Of a DNA stretch of 31,840 nt, positions 24,681 to 31,840 are shown piece after piece; the stretch's first letter is position 1; every line of letters begins with the position of its first letter. The stretch is from Firmicutes bacterium UBA6418. GTDB lineage: Bacteria > Bacillota > Clostridia > Peptostreptococcales > Anaerovoracaceae. The notes under the pieces were generated by a model. The model worked only from the letters and a program-made list of their open reading frames with translations. It did not search any database and was not told the DNA's origin. The translations under genes were made by a program, and so were the position numbers. The DNA lies in the NCBI GenBank assembly GCA_002439735.1, contig DJPG01000032.1:23766-55605 (forward strand), written 5' to 3'.

Positions 24681-24770
24681 AAAACGACTGTCTCGCGATC
24701 CTCGCACGATTCCGGGAGTGGCACACACTTCCGTGGATCGCACTGCAAGATCGGATGCAGTCGTTTTTTC
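24681..24770 (+). terminator. Large branched terminator region after pckG
   Basis: AAAACGACTG (24681-24690) can pair with CAGTCGTTTT (24758-24767), enclosing GCGATCC/GGATCGC (24695-24701 / 24735-24741) and a small inner AGTG/CACT stem. A run of six T follows. A shorter competing hairpin ACTGCA/TGCAGT (24742-24747 / 24756-24761) ends just before the same T-run. Confidence 0.6.
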
Positions 24771-24808
24771 TTGTGGATCTTCTGCAAATTTCTTGTGGAT
24801 CTTCTGCA
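24767..24808. repeat. Tandem direct repeat, 22-bp period
   Basis: TTTCTTGTGGATCTTCTGCA occurs at 24767-24786 and again at 24789-24808. It starts within the T-run of the preceding terminator and lies between convergent genes. Confidence 0.7.
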
Positions 24809-24895
24809 CCCGCAGCACTTGCACAAGCGCACGCACTGTCTGCATAGGCTCTGCATGCGCAGCCGTGCTTGTGCGTGCCTCAGATCGCGTTTTTT

Positions 24896-25837
24896 TCAAA
24901 ACAGCCCCAAACTCTTCGCCGCAAAGATCCAGGCAAACATCGTGAAGCAGGAAAACATGGATGAGAATACCACCGCGTCGCCCGCCAGCTCCGCGTCACT
25001 GTCCATCTGCTGCGCCATCGGAAATGAGGAAACCGCCGACGGGGAAGCGAAGATGGCGATCAGCGTCACCAGTTCGATATCGCGAAAGCCGAGCAGGATG
25101 CCTGTTGTCAGTCCGATTGCCGGAACCACCACCAGTCTGCCGATCACACAAATCGCAATGTCTTGTTTACGGTTCGCGATGCTCTGAAAGTCAAAGAATG
25201 CGCCCAGTGTCAAAAGCGCCATCGGTGTCGCGACACCCGCCATGGAGGAAACAACGCCCTCCAAAACCTGTGGCAGATGCAGGTTCACCAGCACCGCAAG
25301 AATACCGGCCACCGCACCCAAAATCATCGGATTTGACGCGATCTGTTTCAGCACATGCCCCAAATTTGGTTTACTTCCGCGAAACACTTCGAGCGTCACC
25401 ACCGCCAATACATTGTAAATCGGTATGATGACTGTGATCATCACCGACGGCAAAATCAGCTCGTCGCCGCCAAAGATGTTCGATACAATCGGAATTCCCA
25501 TGATGACAAAATTGCTTCGGTAAATCGCTTGAATCATGGCGCCGCGCGTCTTTGGATCCTTGCGAATTTTCATCACAACGGCCACCGTCAGCGCATAAAT
25601 AATCAGGACGGCCAGCACGCCGAAGAGCATCAGCTTCCCCTGCACTGCGCCGCGGATATCCTTTCCATATAAATTTGAAAACATCAGCACCGGAAAGAAC
25701 ACTGCAAATACGGTCTTGTTCATCTTTTTGACGTCATATTCATCGACCAGACCCCGATGCCGGATCAGCATGCCGACACCCATGATGATAAAGATCGGCA
25801 GTACGGCCTCCAGCGCGATCACAAAATTGCTTAACAT
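24896..25837 (-). CDS. AEC (auxin efflux carrier/malate permease) family transporter
   Basis: This 313-aa membrane protein has about ten hydrophobic segments, beginning MLSNFVIALEAVLPIFIIMGVGMLIRHRG and including NKTVFAVFFPVLMFSNLYG, RSNFVIMGIPIVSNIFG and the C-terminal FASPSAVSSFPMAQQM. AEC members export or import organic acids such as malate or malonate, or other anions. The substrate cannot be read here. AAGGAGG lies about 10 nt before the ATG at 25837. The 28-codon longer frame runs through the promoter and is rejected. The gene lies 160 bp downstream of the CoA-transferase gene on the same strand but behind a terminator. Confidence 0.85.
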   Translation of the reverse strand: MLSNFVIALEAVLPIFIIMGVGMLIRHRGLVDEYDVKKMNKTVFAVFFPVLMFSNLYGKDIRGAVQGKLMLFGVLAVLIIYALTVAVVMKIRKDPKTRGAMIQAIYRSNFVIMGIPIVSNIFGGDELILPSVMITVIIPIYNVLAVVTLEVFRGSKPNLGHVLKQIASNPMILGAVAGILAVLVNLHLPQVLEGVVSSMAGVATPMALLTLGAFFDFQSIANRKQDIAICVIGRLVVVPAIGLTTGILLGFRDIELVTLIAIFASPSAVSSFPMAQQMDSDAELAGDAVVFSSMFSCFTMFAWIFAAKSLGLF

Positions 25838-25877
25838 TCTACTCAGTCCCTCCTTGCTGCCAAACGTGTCTTTTCTT

Positions 25878-25906
25878 ATCATACACCTTTCGCGAGGAAG
25901 CGTAAA
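25878..25906 (-). promoter_or_regulatory. Sigma-A promoter for the AEC transporter gene
   Basis: On the minus strand TTTACG (complement of 25901-25906), a 17-nt spacer and TATGAT (complement of 25878-25883) lie about 40 bp before the chosen start. Confidence 0.6.
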
Positions 25907-25912
25907 GCCTCT

Positions 25913-25960
25913 TTTAAACAAACTCGGCCGGATGAGGAGGAGTTCGTTCGTCCGGCCGAG
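25913..25960 (-). terminator. Terminator after the CoA-transferase gene
   Basis: A 10-bp GC stem (CTCGGCCGGA at 25923-25932 pairing with TCCGGCCGAG at 25951-25960) is followed on the minus strand by GTTTGTTTAAAA. It separates the CoA-transferase gene from the AEC transporter gene. Confidence 0.75.
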
Positions 25961-25996
25961 GCTGTATAAATTAAGGATGCATGTATGTGGAATCAG

Positions 25997-27313
25997 TCAG
26001 AAATAAATTCTTCCTGCTTCTCTCTGATATTGTTCAAAATCTTTGCGGAGCTGATCCCGGAATTTCGGATGCGCGATGTTGATCAGCGCTTCCGCTCTCT
26101 GGCTGATGGATTTGCCGAACAGATCCGCGATGCCGTATTCCGTTACAACGTAGTGGACTTCATTTCGTGTCGTCGTGACCGGCGTTCCCGGCTTCAGTCC
26201 GGCGACAATCCGGGAAATCGTGTCGTTCTTGGCAGTGGAAGGAAGCGCGATGATTGGTTTGCCGTTTTGGGACTGCTCCGCGCCGCGCAGGAAGTCCTGC
26301 TGTCCGCCTACACCGGAAAACATCTTGCTGCCGACAGAGTCCGCGACAACCTGTCCCATCAGATCGACCTCGATCGCGGAATTGATCGCGACCACGTTGT
26401 CGTTCTGCGCAATGACACCGACATTGTTCGTATAATCGACCGGCATCAGCTGGATCATCGGATTGTTGTCCACAAATTCATACAGGTCCTTGGTCCCCTG
26501 CACAAACGTTGCCACGATTTTCCCTTTGTCGATCTGCTTGGCCTGCCCGTTTACCACGCCTTTTTTAACCAGCGGGATCAAATTATCCGAGAAGACCTCC
26601 GTGTGAATGCCCAAATCTTTTTTGTGCTCCAGGAACTTCAGGATCGCGTTCGGAACCTTTCCCTGTCCCATCTGCAGGCAAGCGCCGTCGTCGATCAGGG
26701 TCGAGATGTGATAACCGATTCTTTCAGACACCGGATCATCGCTGGTGATGAACGGCAGCTCATAAATATCTTCATCGTGCTCTACGAAATAGTCGATATC
26801 GGTAACCTTGATCTTGGTTTCCCCGCAAAGATGCGGCATGTTTTTGTTGACCTGCGCGATGGTGATCCGCGCCAGCTTCACGATCTCGGCAGTCTGATCA
26901 CAGGAGGTTCCCATGTTTACATAGCCGTCTTCGTCCGGCGGCGTAACCTGGATCAGCCCGACATCGACCGGAACCGCTTTTTGCCGCATAGCGACCGGCT
27001 GCGCGTAAAAATGGATCGGAATCGTTTCGCCTCTTCCTTCCTGCAGGCATTTCCGATTGTTCGCCCCGTAAAAGAAGGAATGAATCACGAAATGTCCGTG
27101 ACATTCTTCCGATGCGTAAGGCGCGTCACCGATATTCAAACCCTGCAGAATCCCCACGTTGTGGAACTGCTCCCGCATCTCCACCAGTTTATAAGTCAAA
27201 AATTTCGGTTCGGCGGCGGCATGCGACGGCATGACCATCTCTCCGTCCTGAATTTGGCTGAGTGCTTCTTCTGCAGAGACAAGTCTTTTTTGGTAATATT
27301 CTTTCCAGTTCAT
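25997..27313 (-). CDS. Acetyl-CoA hydrolase/transferase family CoA-transferase (4-hydroxybutyrate CoA-transferase-like)
   Basis: The 438-aa protein begins MNWKEYYQKRLVSAEEALSQI and has GIHTEVFSDN, whose Glu239 matches the position of the catalytic glutamate that carries CoA in 4-hydroxybutyrate CoA-transferase. It also has SAIEVDLMGQV and the CoA-binding GVGGQQDFLRGA near residue 340. The family moves CoA between acetyl-CoA and a short acyl or hydroxyacyl acid (butyrate, 4-hydroxybutyrate, 5-hydroxyvalerate). The substrate here is open. AAAGGA lies about 10 nt before the ATG. A sigma-54-type promoter and a dyad lie just upstream, shared in design with the aminotransferase gene, pointing to a role in the same catabolic route. 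Confidence 0.88.
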   Translation of the reverse strand: MNWKEYYQKRLVSAEEALSQIQDGEMVMPSHAAAEPKFLTYKLVEMREQFHNVGILQGLNIGDAPYASEECHGHFVIHSFFYGANNRKCLQEGRGETIPIHFYAQPVAMRQKAVPVDVGLIQVTPPDEDGYVNMGTSCDQTAEIVKLARITIAQVNKNMPHLCGETKIKVTDIDYFVEHDEDIYELPFITSDDPVSERIGYHISTLIDDGACLQMGQGKVPNAILKFLEHKKDLGIHTEVFSDNLIPLVKKGVVNGQAKQIDKGKIVATFVQGTKDLYEFVDNNPMIQLMPVDYTNNVGVIAQNDNVVAINSAIEVDLMGQVVADSVGSKMFSGVGGQQDFLRGAEQSQNGKPIIALPSTAKNDTISRIVAGLKPGTPVTTTRNEVHYVVTEYGIADLFGKSISQRAEALINIAHPKFRDQLRKDFEQYQREAGRIYF

Positions 27314-27351
27314 GTATCAAGTGTCCTTTCTTAATGTCATAAATCTTATAT

Positions 27352-27366
27352 TCAAGAATCGTGCCA
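27352..27366 (-). promoter_or_regulatory. Candidate sigma-54 (-24/-12) promoter for the CoA-transferase gene
   Basis: On the minus strand TGGCACGATTCTTGA matches TGGCACG-N4-TTGC except for the last base, with GG and the -12 G at standard spacing. The start codon is about 39 bp downstream of the -12 element, leaving room for the ribosome binding site. Confidence 0.6.
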
Positions 27367-27388
27367 AAATGCCCGTTCTGCCGCAGCC

Positions 27389-27402
27389 CTTGATTTTTCA
27401 AG
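27389..27402. promoter_or_regulatory. 14-bp dyad, probable activator site of the CoA-transferase promoter
   Basis: CTTGATTTTTCAAG (perfect 5-bp arms) lies 22 bp upstream of the -24 element. A near-identical sequence occurs at the same distance from the other sigma-54 candidate (30984-30997). Confidence 0.6.
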
Positions 27403-27426
27403 CTTTTGGGCTTTTATGGCAAAACA

Positions 27427-27453
27427 AAAACCGCATTCTTTTGATGCGGTTTT
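27427..27453 (-). terminator. Terminator after the 138-aa membrane protein gene
   Basis: The stem AAAACCGCAT/ATGCGGTTTT with a 7-nt loop is followed on the minus strand by T5-G-T4. It closes the aminotransferase-nhaC-membrane protein unit, just upstream of the CoA-transferase promoter. Confidence 0.85.
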
Positions 27454-27486
27454 CGCTTCGGATGCTTTTGTGCATCGTTATTTCTT

Positions 27487-27903
27487 TTATTCGTTTACAT
27501 TTCCGATATGGATCTTCGGATTGCTCTCCTGCGCGAGCTCTAAGACTTTTTGTGCGTCACGAAGACTGTAAACCAGTCGTTTGGACATGATATCCTTCAT
27601 AAAATGCAGCGCGTACTTCGTAGCTTCCGGAGAAAGTTCTTTGTGGATTTCCTGAATTTCTTCCCATGCCCAGGTTTCCACATACTTATATACGATCGCG
27701 TCGTAGGTCACGACAATGCCTTCCTCTGTCACGGCTGTCTTTTTACGGAGCATCATCGCCGCAAGCATGACCAGTCCGATCATGCCGGCATAAATAGACG
27801 GCCGGATGATACCGAGCAGAAGGAAGAACAGACCCGCCGCAATCGCCGCGATCCGTGTTGACTTTTTGGTTTTTCTGGTGTCCGTAGAAATAAATTCTCT
27901 CAT
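27487..27903 (-). CDS. Small membrane protein with two helices and a soluble tail, hypothetical
   Basis: This 138-aa protein has a basic N-terminus (MREFISTDTRKTKKSTR), two close membrane segments (about 18-34 and 38-52), then a soluble part (TEEGIVVTYDAIVYKYVETWAWEEIQEIHKE...) that looks like a small beta-sheet domain followed by a helix, reminiscent of bacterial PH-like domains. The family is not recognised. It begins 34 bp after the nhaC stop on the same strand and ends at a terminator, so it is likely the last gene of the nhaC transcript. It might assist the antiporter, but nothing in the sequence shows this. Confidence 0.7.
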   Translation of the reverse strand: MREFISTDTRKTKKSTRIAAIAAGLFFLLLGIIRPSIYAGMIGLVMLAAMMLRKKTAVTEEGIVVTYDAIVYKYVETWAWEEIQEIHKELSPEATKYALHFMKDIMSKRLVYSLRDAQKVLELAQESNPKIHIGNVNE

Positions 27904-27937
27904 TTTCGCCCTGCCTTCTTCCTATCTCATTGAATTT

Positions 27938-29416
27938 TTATGCGCTTTTCGAAGCCTTCTTCGCTGCCGCAAGCTCCGCTTTTTTCTTTTCCTTTGCAGC
28001 TTTCAATTCTTCTCCGCGCAAGCCGTCGTATTCTTTGTACTTGATGCCCTTGCCGAGTGCAGTAATAACGACCGCCAGTACCGGATTGATCAGATTTACA
28101 AACGCAAACGGCATGAATGAGAAGTTATGCACACCAAGGGTCGCTGCCTGATAAGCCCCGCAGCCGTTCCAAGGGATCATTGGTGACCACAGGGTTGCAC
28201 CGTCTTCCGTTGTTCTGGAAAGGAAGGATCTGGAGAGATCTCTCTTATCGAATTCGTCACGGAACATGCGAGACGGAACCATGATGGCCAGATACTGGTC
28301 TGTCAGGATCACATCGCAGATGATGCCGGTAATGATGGTTGCAGCAACCAGGCTGGCTGTGGATTTTACTCTCTTGACAATACCGCCCATGATAGCTTCG
28401 ACAAATCTGCATTTTTCCATCATGCCGCCGTAAGCAAGCGCAAACATGATCAGCGAGATTGTCCATAACATAGAATCCAGGCCACCGCGGTTAAGGAGTT
28501 TGTCTGCATATTCGTTACCGGTTTCCGCAGAAAATCCTGCCTGCAGTCCGATCAGGACGTCCGGAAGAGACGCGCCCTGTGCAAAAATCGCGATCAAGCA
28601 TGCGATCGCTGCTGCCAGCAGCAGCGATGGAATCGCCGGGATCCGCTTAACCGCCGCGAAAATAACGACCAGCACCGGGAGCATGATCCATGGCGACAGA
28701 TAGAACTGATCCGCAATAGCGTCCATGATCCCCTGTGCCAACGTCGCGTCATAGCCGGAAGTATCGATAACCACGAAACCTACGATCAAGTAGAGTACGA
28801 ACGAGATGCAGAAACTTGGAATGGTTGTGGTCATCATAGCGCCTACATGATCATACAGCGGGGTTTCTGCCGCGGCTGCCGCAACATTGGTGGAGTCGGA
28901 CAACGGAGAAAGTTTATCGCCCGTATACGCGCCTGCGATAACCATGCCGGCTGCCAACGGAGCCGAAATTCCCAATCCCATCGCAACGCCCATGAGCGCT
29001 ACGCCTACCGTACCGGACGCAGTCCAGGAAGAGCCGGTCGCCAAACCTACGATGGCCGTCAGGATCAGACCTAATGCAAGGAATACGCTCGGTGAGATAA
29101 ATTTCAATCCATAATATACCATAGCTGGCATCGTTCCTGCCCATACCCAGGAACCGATCAGCATACCGACGCACAAGATGATCAATAAAGCTTCCACGGC
29201 GCTTTTTACACTGTCAAGCGCCCCTGTGATAATTGCGTCCCATTTGTAACCGCAGCATGCCGCTACAAAAGCAGTTACTACGCAGGCGAGTACCAACGGG
29301 ATATGTGGATCCATTCCCCACATTACCGTTCCGACAATCATGAATATCATAATTGCCGCAACCGGGATCAATGCTTCCCAAACCTTTGGCATACGAGGTT
29401 GTTTTTTCTCTGTCAT
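27938..29416 (-). CDS. nhaC: Na+/H+ antiporter, NhaC family
   Basis: This 492-aa protein has about twelve hydrophobic segments with NhaC blocks GLATGSSWTASGTVGVALMGVAMGLGI, VIAGAYTGDKLSPLSDSTNVAAAA and TDQYLAIMVPSRMFRDEF...SRTTEDGATLWSPMIPWNGCGAYQAATLG. The C-terminus is a charged Lys/Ala/Glu tail. NhaC proteins exchange Na+ for H+. Some relatives swap organic acids or amino acids (malate/lactate, arginine/ornithine-like), so a substrate:product antiporter for the neighbouring pathway is also possible. AGGAGG lies about 7 nt before the ATG. It follows the aminotransferase gene by 98 bp with no good promoter between them, suggesting cotranscription from the sigma-54 site. Confidence 0.9.
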   Translation of the reverse strand: MTEKKQPRMPKVWEALIPVAAIMIFMIVGTVMWGMDPHIPLVLACVVTAFVAACCGYKWDAIITGALDSVKSAVEALLIILCVGMLIGSWVWAGTMPAMVYYGLKFISPSVFLALGLILTAIVGLATGSSWTASGTVGVALMGVAMGLGISAPLAAGMVIAGAYTGDKLSPLSDSTNVAAAAAETPLYDHVGAMMTTTIPSFCISFVLYLIVGFVVIDTSGYDATLAQGIMDAIADQFYLSPWIMLPVLVVIFAAVKRIPAIPSLLLAAAIACLIAIFAQGASLPDVLIGLQAGFSAETGNEYADKLLNRGGLDSMLWTISLIMFALAYGGMMEKCRFVEAIMGGIVKRVKSTASLVAATIITGIICDVILTDQYLAIMVPSRMFRDEFDKRDLSRSFLSRTTEDGATLWSPMIPWNGCGAYQAATLGVHNFSFMPFAFVNLINPVLAVVITALGKGIKYKEYDGLRGEELKAAKEKKKAELAAAKKASKSA

Positions 29417-29514
29417 AATTTTCCTCCTAATAGTTTGTACATAATAAAGAGCATCTATCTCATCCTATTTTCACCGCGAGAAAAGCTGCAGGAAAACAGG
29501 GTGAAAACAAAATA

Positions 29515-30891
29515 TCATTTCAGTAGTTCCGGGGCTTCTTCTTCGATCGCCGGCAGCATCTCCCGCAGCGCTTCTTCCAGCTTGTCCAGTCCGAAACGGA
29601 TGTCCTCGGCGTTCATCACAGTAGACATACAGAACATTCCCCGTTCCGCATCAAAGACCCCTTTGGTCAGAAGGGCAAGGTAGAGCACCTTATTGAGTTC
29701 TTCGTGCGCAGCCGCCACATCGCGGTAATTTTTCACTTTCTGATCCGTAAAGAGGATATTATAAATGGATCCTGTGCCGCTGATCTGCATCGAAAGGCCC
29801 AGCTTTTCATATATTTTCAGAACGCCTTCTTTGAACATCGTCCCAAGACCGTTGATACAAGAAACCGCCTCCGCGTCATATGCCTTCATCGTGGCCAGAC
29901 CGGCTGCCATCGTAATCGCATTGCCGTTAAACGTACCCGAATGGTACATCTTCTTTTCCCGCGGGTCGTACATCTGCATGATCTCCCGCTTGCCGCCAAA
30001 AGCGCCGACCGGGATCCCGCCGCCGATAATCTTGCCCAGCGTGGTAATGTCCGGCGTCACGCCATAATACTTCTGCGCGCCTCCTGTGGAAAGTCTCCCG
30101 GTCACAACTTCATCGAAGATCAAAACAATGTGATACTGCTCCGTGATTTCCCGCAAGAAACGCAGGTATGCCGGATCCGGCGTGATCTGCCCCGCAGACC
30201 CCATGATCGGTTCAATGATGATGCAGGCTGCTTCTTCATGATGCGCTACGATCATCTTCCGCGTACGTTCGATATCGTTGAACGGAACGACCAAGACATC
30301 CTTCAGTGCGTTTGCGGAAACGCCGCGGCTTTCCGGAATCACTTTGATCTGATCCAACGTGCCGGCTTTTTTGATATTCGGGTCTACACTGGCTTCAAAT
30401 ACATCGGTCGTCCCATGGTAACCGCCCTCGGTTTTGATGATCTTTGCCTTTCCGGTATAAGCTCTGGCGATCCGCAGCGCGTGCATATTCGCTTCCGTGC
30501 CGGAATTTGTGTAGCGAATCAGGTCGATGCTCGGAAAGCGCTCGGTCAGAAGCGCCGAAAGTTCGATCTGTTTTTCGAACGGCGCGGTATAGGCGCTGCC
30601 CTTTCCGATCTGCTCGCGAACGGCCTCCACCGTCTGCGCATGCGCATGACCATGGATCAGGGACGTATAATTGTTCTGAAAATCCAACAGCCGAAATCCA
30701 TCCTCATCATACATATACGCGCCTTCTCCTCTTTGAATGAAATTCGGGAAAGGCAGGAAAAAGGTTGCCGTCCTCGTATCACCGCCGGGCAGATATTTGC
30801 AGGCTGCCTGATGGAGCCGCAGGGAATTCGGCCTTGCATCCGCATAAATCTTTTTGACAGTTTCAAAATATTGAAGTGTCTTTTCTTTCAT
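29515..30891 (-). CDS. Class-III PLP aminotransferase (glutamate-1-semialdehyde aminomutase-like)
   Basis: This is a 458-aa PLP enzyme of fold type I. It has ARPNSLRLHQAACKYLPGGDTRT at the N-terminus, RYTNSGTEANMHALRIARAYTGKAKIIKTEGGYHG, IIIEPIMGSAGQ, IFDEVVTGR and the Schiff-base lysine in TTLGKIIGGGIPVGAFGG (Lys287). The pattern is closest to the GSA-aminomutase group, but no heme genes are nearby. The setting (CoA-transferase, antiporter, sigma-54 activator) argues for a catabolic aminotransferase or mutase acting on an amino acid. GTG at 30900 is an alternative start; ATG at 30891 has better spacing to AGAGAG. A sigma-54 promoter candidate lies about 60 bp upstream. Confidence 0.86.
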   Translation of the reverse strand: MKEKTLQYFETVKKIYADARPNSLRLHQAACKYLPGGDTRTATFFLPFPNFIQRGEGAYMYDEDGFRLLDFQNNYTSLIHGHAHAQTVEAVREQIGKGSAYTAPFEKQIELSALLTERFPSIDLIRYTNSGTEANMHALRIARAYTGKAKIIKTEGGYHGTTDVFEASVDPNIKKAGTLDQIKVIPESRGVSANALKDVLVVPFNDIERTRKMIVAHHEEAACIIIEPIMGSAGQITPDPAYLRFLREITEQYHIVLIFDEVVTGRLSTGGAQKYYGVTPDITTLGKIIGGGIPVGAFGGKREIMQMYDPREKKMYHSGTFNGNAITMAAGLATMKAYDAEAVSCINGLGTMFKEGVLKIYEKLGLSMQISGTGSIYNILFTDQKVKNYRDVAAAHEELNKVLYLALLTKGVFDAERGMFCMSTVMNAEDIRFGLDKLEEALREMLPAIEEEAPELLK

Positions 30892-30947
30892 CTTCTGCAC
30901 ATCTCTCTTTCTGTGAAAATCATTTTAACGTACTCATATTAAAGTAC

Positions 30948-30962
30948 GCAATTCTTATGCCA
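30948..30962 (-). promoter_or_regulatory. Candidate sigma-54 (-24/-12) promoter for the aminotransferase-nhaC unit
   Basis: On the minus strand TGGCATAAGAATTGC fits TGGCAYR-N4-TTGC exactly, with GG-N10-GC spacing. The predicted start near 30937 is about 45 bp before the coding start. A sigma-54 activator gene lies immediately upstream. Confidence 0.75.
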
Positions 30963-30983
30963 AAGTCTTACGATCCGGCAAGC

Positions 30984-30997
30984 CTTGATTTTACAAG
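30984..30997. promoter_or_regulatory. 14-bp dyad, probable activator site of the aminotransferase promoter
   Basis: CTTGATTTTACAAG (4-bp arms) lies 21 bp upstream of the -24 element. It differs at one base from the dyad at 27389-27402, which is placed almost identically relative to the other sigma-54 candidate. Confidence 0.6.
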
Positions 30998-31025
30998 ATC
31001 TTAAGAAAATGTGTTTTTCGTTTGA

Positions 31026-31070
31026 GTTGATTTCGATTTTTGTCCGCATTTTTTCAAGTCGATTTCGATT
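31026..31070. repeat. Direct repeat GTYGATTTCGATT, 32 bp apart
   Basis: GTTGATTTCGATT (31026-31038) and GTCGATTTCGATT (31058-31070) lie on the same helix face, three turns apart, 64-108 bp upstream of the -24 element and just after the activator gene. They could be further activator sites. Confidence 0.45.
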
Positions 31071-31081
31071 CATTTTCTGGA

Positions 31082-31840
31082 TTAAAGCTCATACTTTTTC
31101 TTTTTCCGCATCAGCTGTGATTGTGTCATTTCTAAAGCTTCGGCAGCTTTATAGGTTGACGGATATTTTTTTAGTGCCGCTTGGATCAGGCTTTTTTCGA
31201 ATGCTTCCACCTTTTTATTGAAACCGCACCTTTCTCCATGCACTGCATCGATGTTTCCGTCATATTCCCGGTTATACTCCCGCAGAACCGTTCCGCTGGT
31301 GATCATATCGCCGGTGGAATGGATCATCAGCCTTTGTACTGTATTTTCCAGTTCCCTCACATTACCCGGCCACTCATATTCCAGCAGACAGTGTTTTGCT
31401 TCTTCGGTCAATTGTTTCGGAATCCCATATTTTTGTCCGTATTTCTCGACAAAAGAATCCGCTAACGCGACAATATCCTCCGGTCTTTCCCGCAGCGGCG
31501 GAATATGAATGGTAAGTACCGCCAGACGATAATAGAGATCCTCACGGAACACATGCTCTCTTGCCATTTTTGCGATATCCCGATTCGTGGACGCCAAGAT
31601 CCGAACATTCACTTCGACGGGTTTTTGTCCGCCGACCCGGTAAAATTCTCCTTCTTGGATCACGCGAAGCAGTTTTGCCTGCATCGCAAGCGGCATTTCC
31701 GCAACTTCATCCAAAAGCAAGATTCCCTGATCCGCGAGTTCAAAAAATCCCGCTTTTCCTTCCGTCTTTGCCCCCGTAAACGCGCCCCTTTCGTAGCCGA
31801 AAATTCAGATTCCATCAGTTCTTTCGGAATAGCAGCGCAG
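31082..31840 (-). CDS. Sigma-54-dependent activator, C-terminal part (TyrR-like HTH), with an apparent frameshift, cut by window edge
   Basis: The AAA+ domain of an enhancer-binding protein reads leftward from the right edge: CAAIPKELMESE, then, one frame over, FGYERGAFTGAKTEGKAGFFELADQG, Walker B ILLLDEVAEMP, RILASTNRD, the arginine finger FREDLYYRLAVLTIHIPPLRERPEDI and WPGNVRELENTVQRL. The C-terminus is a Fis/TyrR-type helix-turn-helix (LIQAALKKYPSTYKAAEALEMTQSQLMRKKKKYEL). Between MESE and FGYERGAF one base is missing in the A-run at 31800-31803 (T-run on the coding strand), leaving an in-frame TGA at 31805-31807. This is either a true inactivating frameshift or a homopolymer sequencing error. 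Walker A and the sensor domain lie outside the window. It probably controls the two sigma-54 promoters to its left. Confidence 0.85.

Noticed and set aside
24718..24732. TGGCACACACTTCCG resembling a sigma-54 promoter
   Set aside because: The -12 element does not match (TCCG instead of TTGC), it lies inside the pckG terminator and no gene follows.
25985..27334. 449-codon plus-strand frame opposite the CoA-transferase gene
   Set aside because: This is an antisense shadow. The minus strand carries the catalytic Glu and the GVGGQQDF motif.

Overview
The window looks like chromosome from an endospore-forming, anaerobic, moderate-GC Firmicute (class Clostridia). The reasons are the spore genes gpr and spoIIP, strong AGGAGG-type ribosome binding sites, GTP-type PEP carboxykinase, and a sigma-54-linked CoA-transferase/aminotransferase/Na+:H+ antiporter module of a kind seen in amino-acid fermenters. 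I cannot name the species from the sequence; an Anaerovorax/Emergencia-like lineage is only a guess. No tRNA, rRNA, CRISPR array or intact mobile element was seen.

Layout. (1) 1-2860, accessory and decayed: a cut-off AlbA_2 (Schlafen-like) protein that seems to have lost its centre, the core genes yqeY and rpsU, a broken nuclease-like gene, and an array of inverted repeats. (2) 2857-20104, an old conserved Firmicutes block read mostly leftward: rpsT (divergent), gpr, spoIIP, a yqxA-like small gene, lepA, hemW, then prmA, rsmE, mtaB, HIT, rpsU, yqeY. In Bacillus-type genomes hrcA-grpE-dnaK-dnaJ lies between hemW and prmA; here that slot holds glpK, an acyltransferase and a MerR regulator. A second insertion between rsmE and mtaB carries a BlaI-type repressor, a DtxR-type regulator with a small membrane protein, and a polysaccharide deacetylase. 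(3) 20325-24621, rightward: an ATP-grasp protein with four N-terminal helical repeats, deoD and pckG. (4) 24896-31840, leftward: an AEC transporter, a CoA-transferase, a small membrane protein, NhaC, a class-III aminotransferase and the 3' part of a sigma-54 activator gene.

The most interesting signal is in region 4. Two -24/-12 (sigma-54) promoter candidates lie ahead of the aminotransferase and CoA-transferase genes. Each has a nearly identical 14-bp dyad (CTTGATTTTWCAAG) 21-22 bp upstream of its -24 element. With the TyrR-like activator encoded next door, this reads as one regulon for fermenting an amino acid or amino acid-derived substrate, with Na+/H+ exchange. The activator gene appears frameshifted by one missing base in an A/T run just before its GAFTGA loop, which could be real decay or an assembly error.
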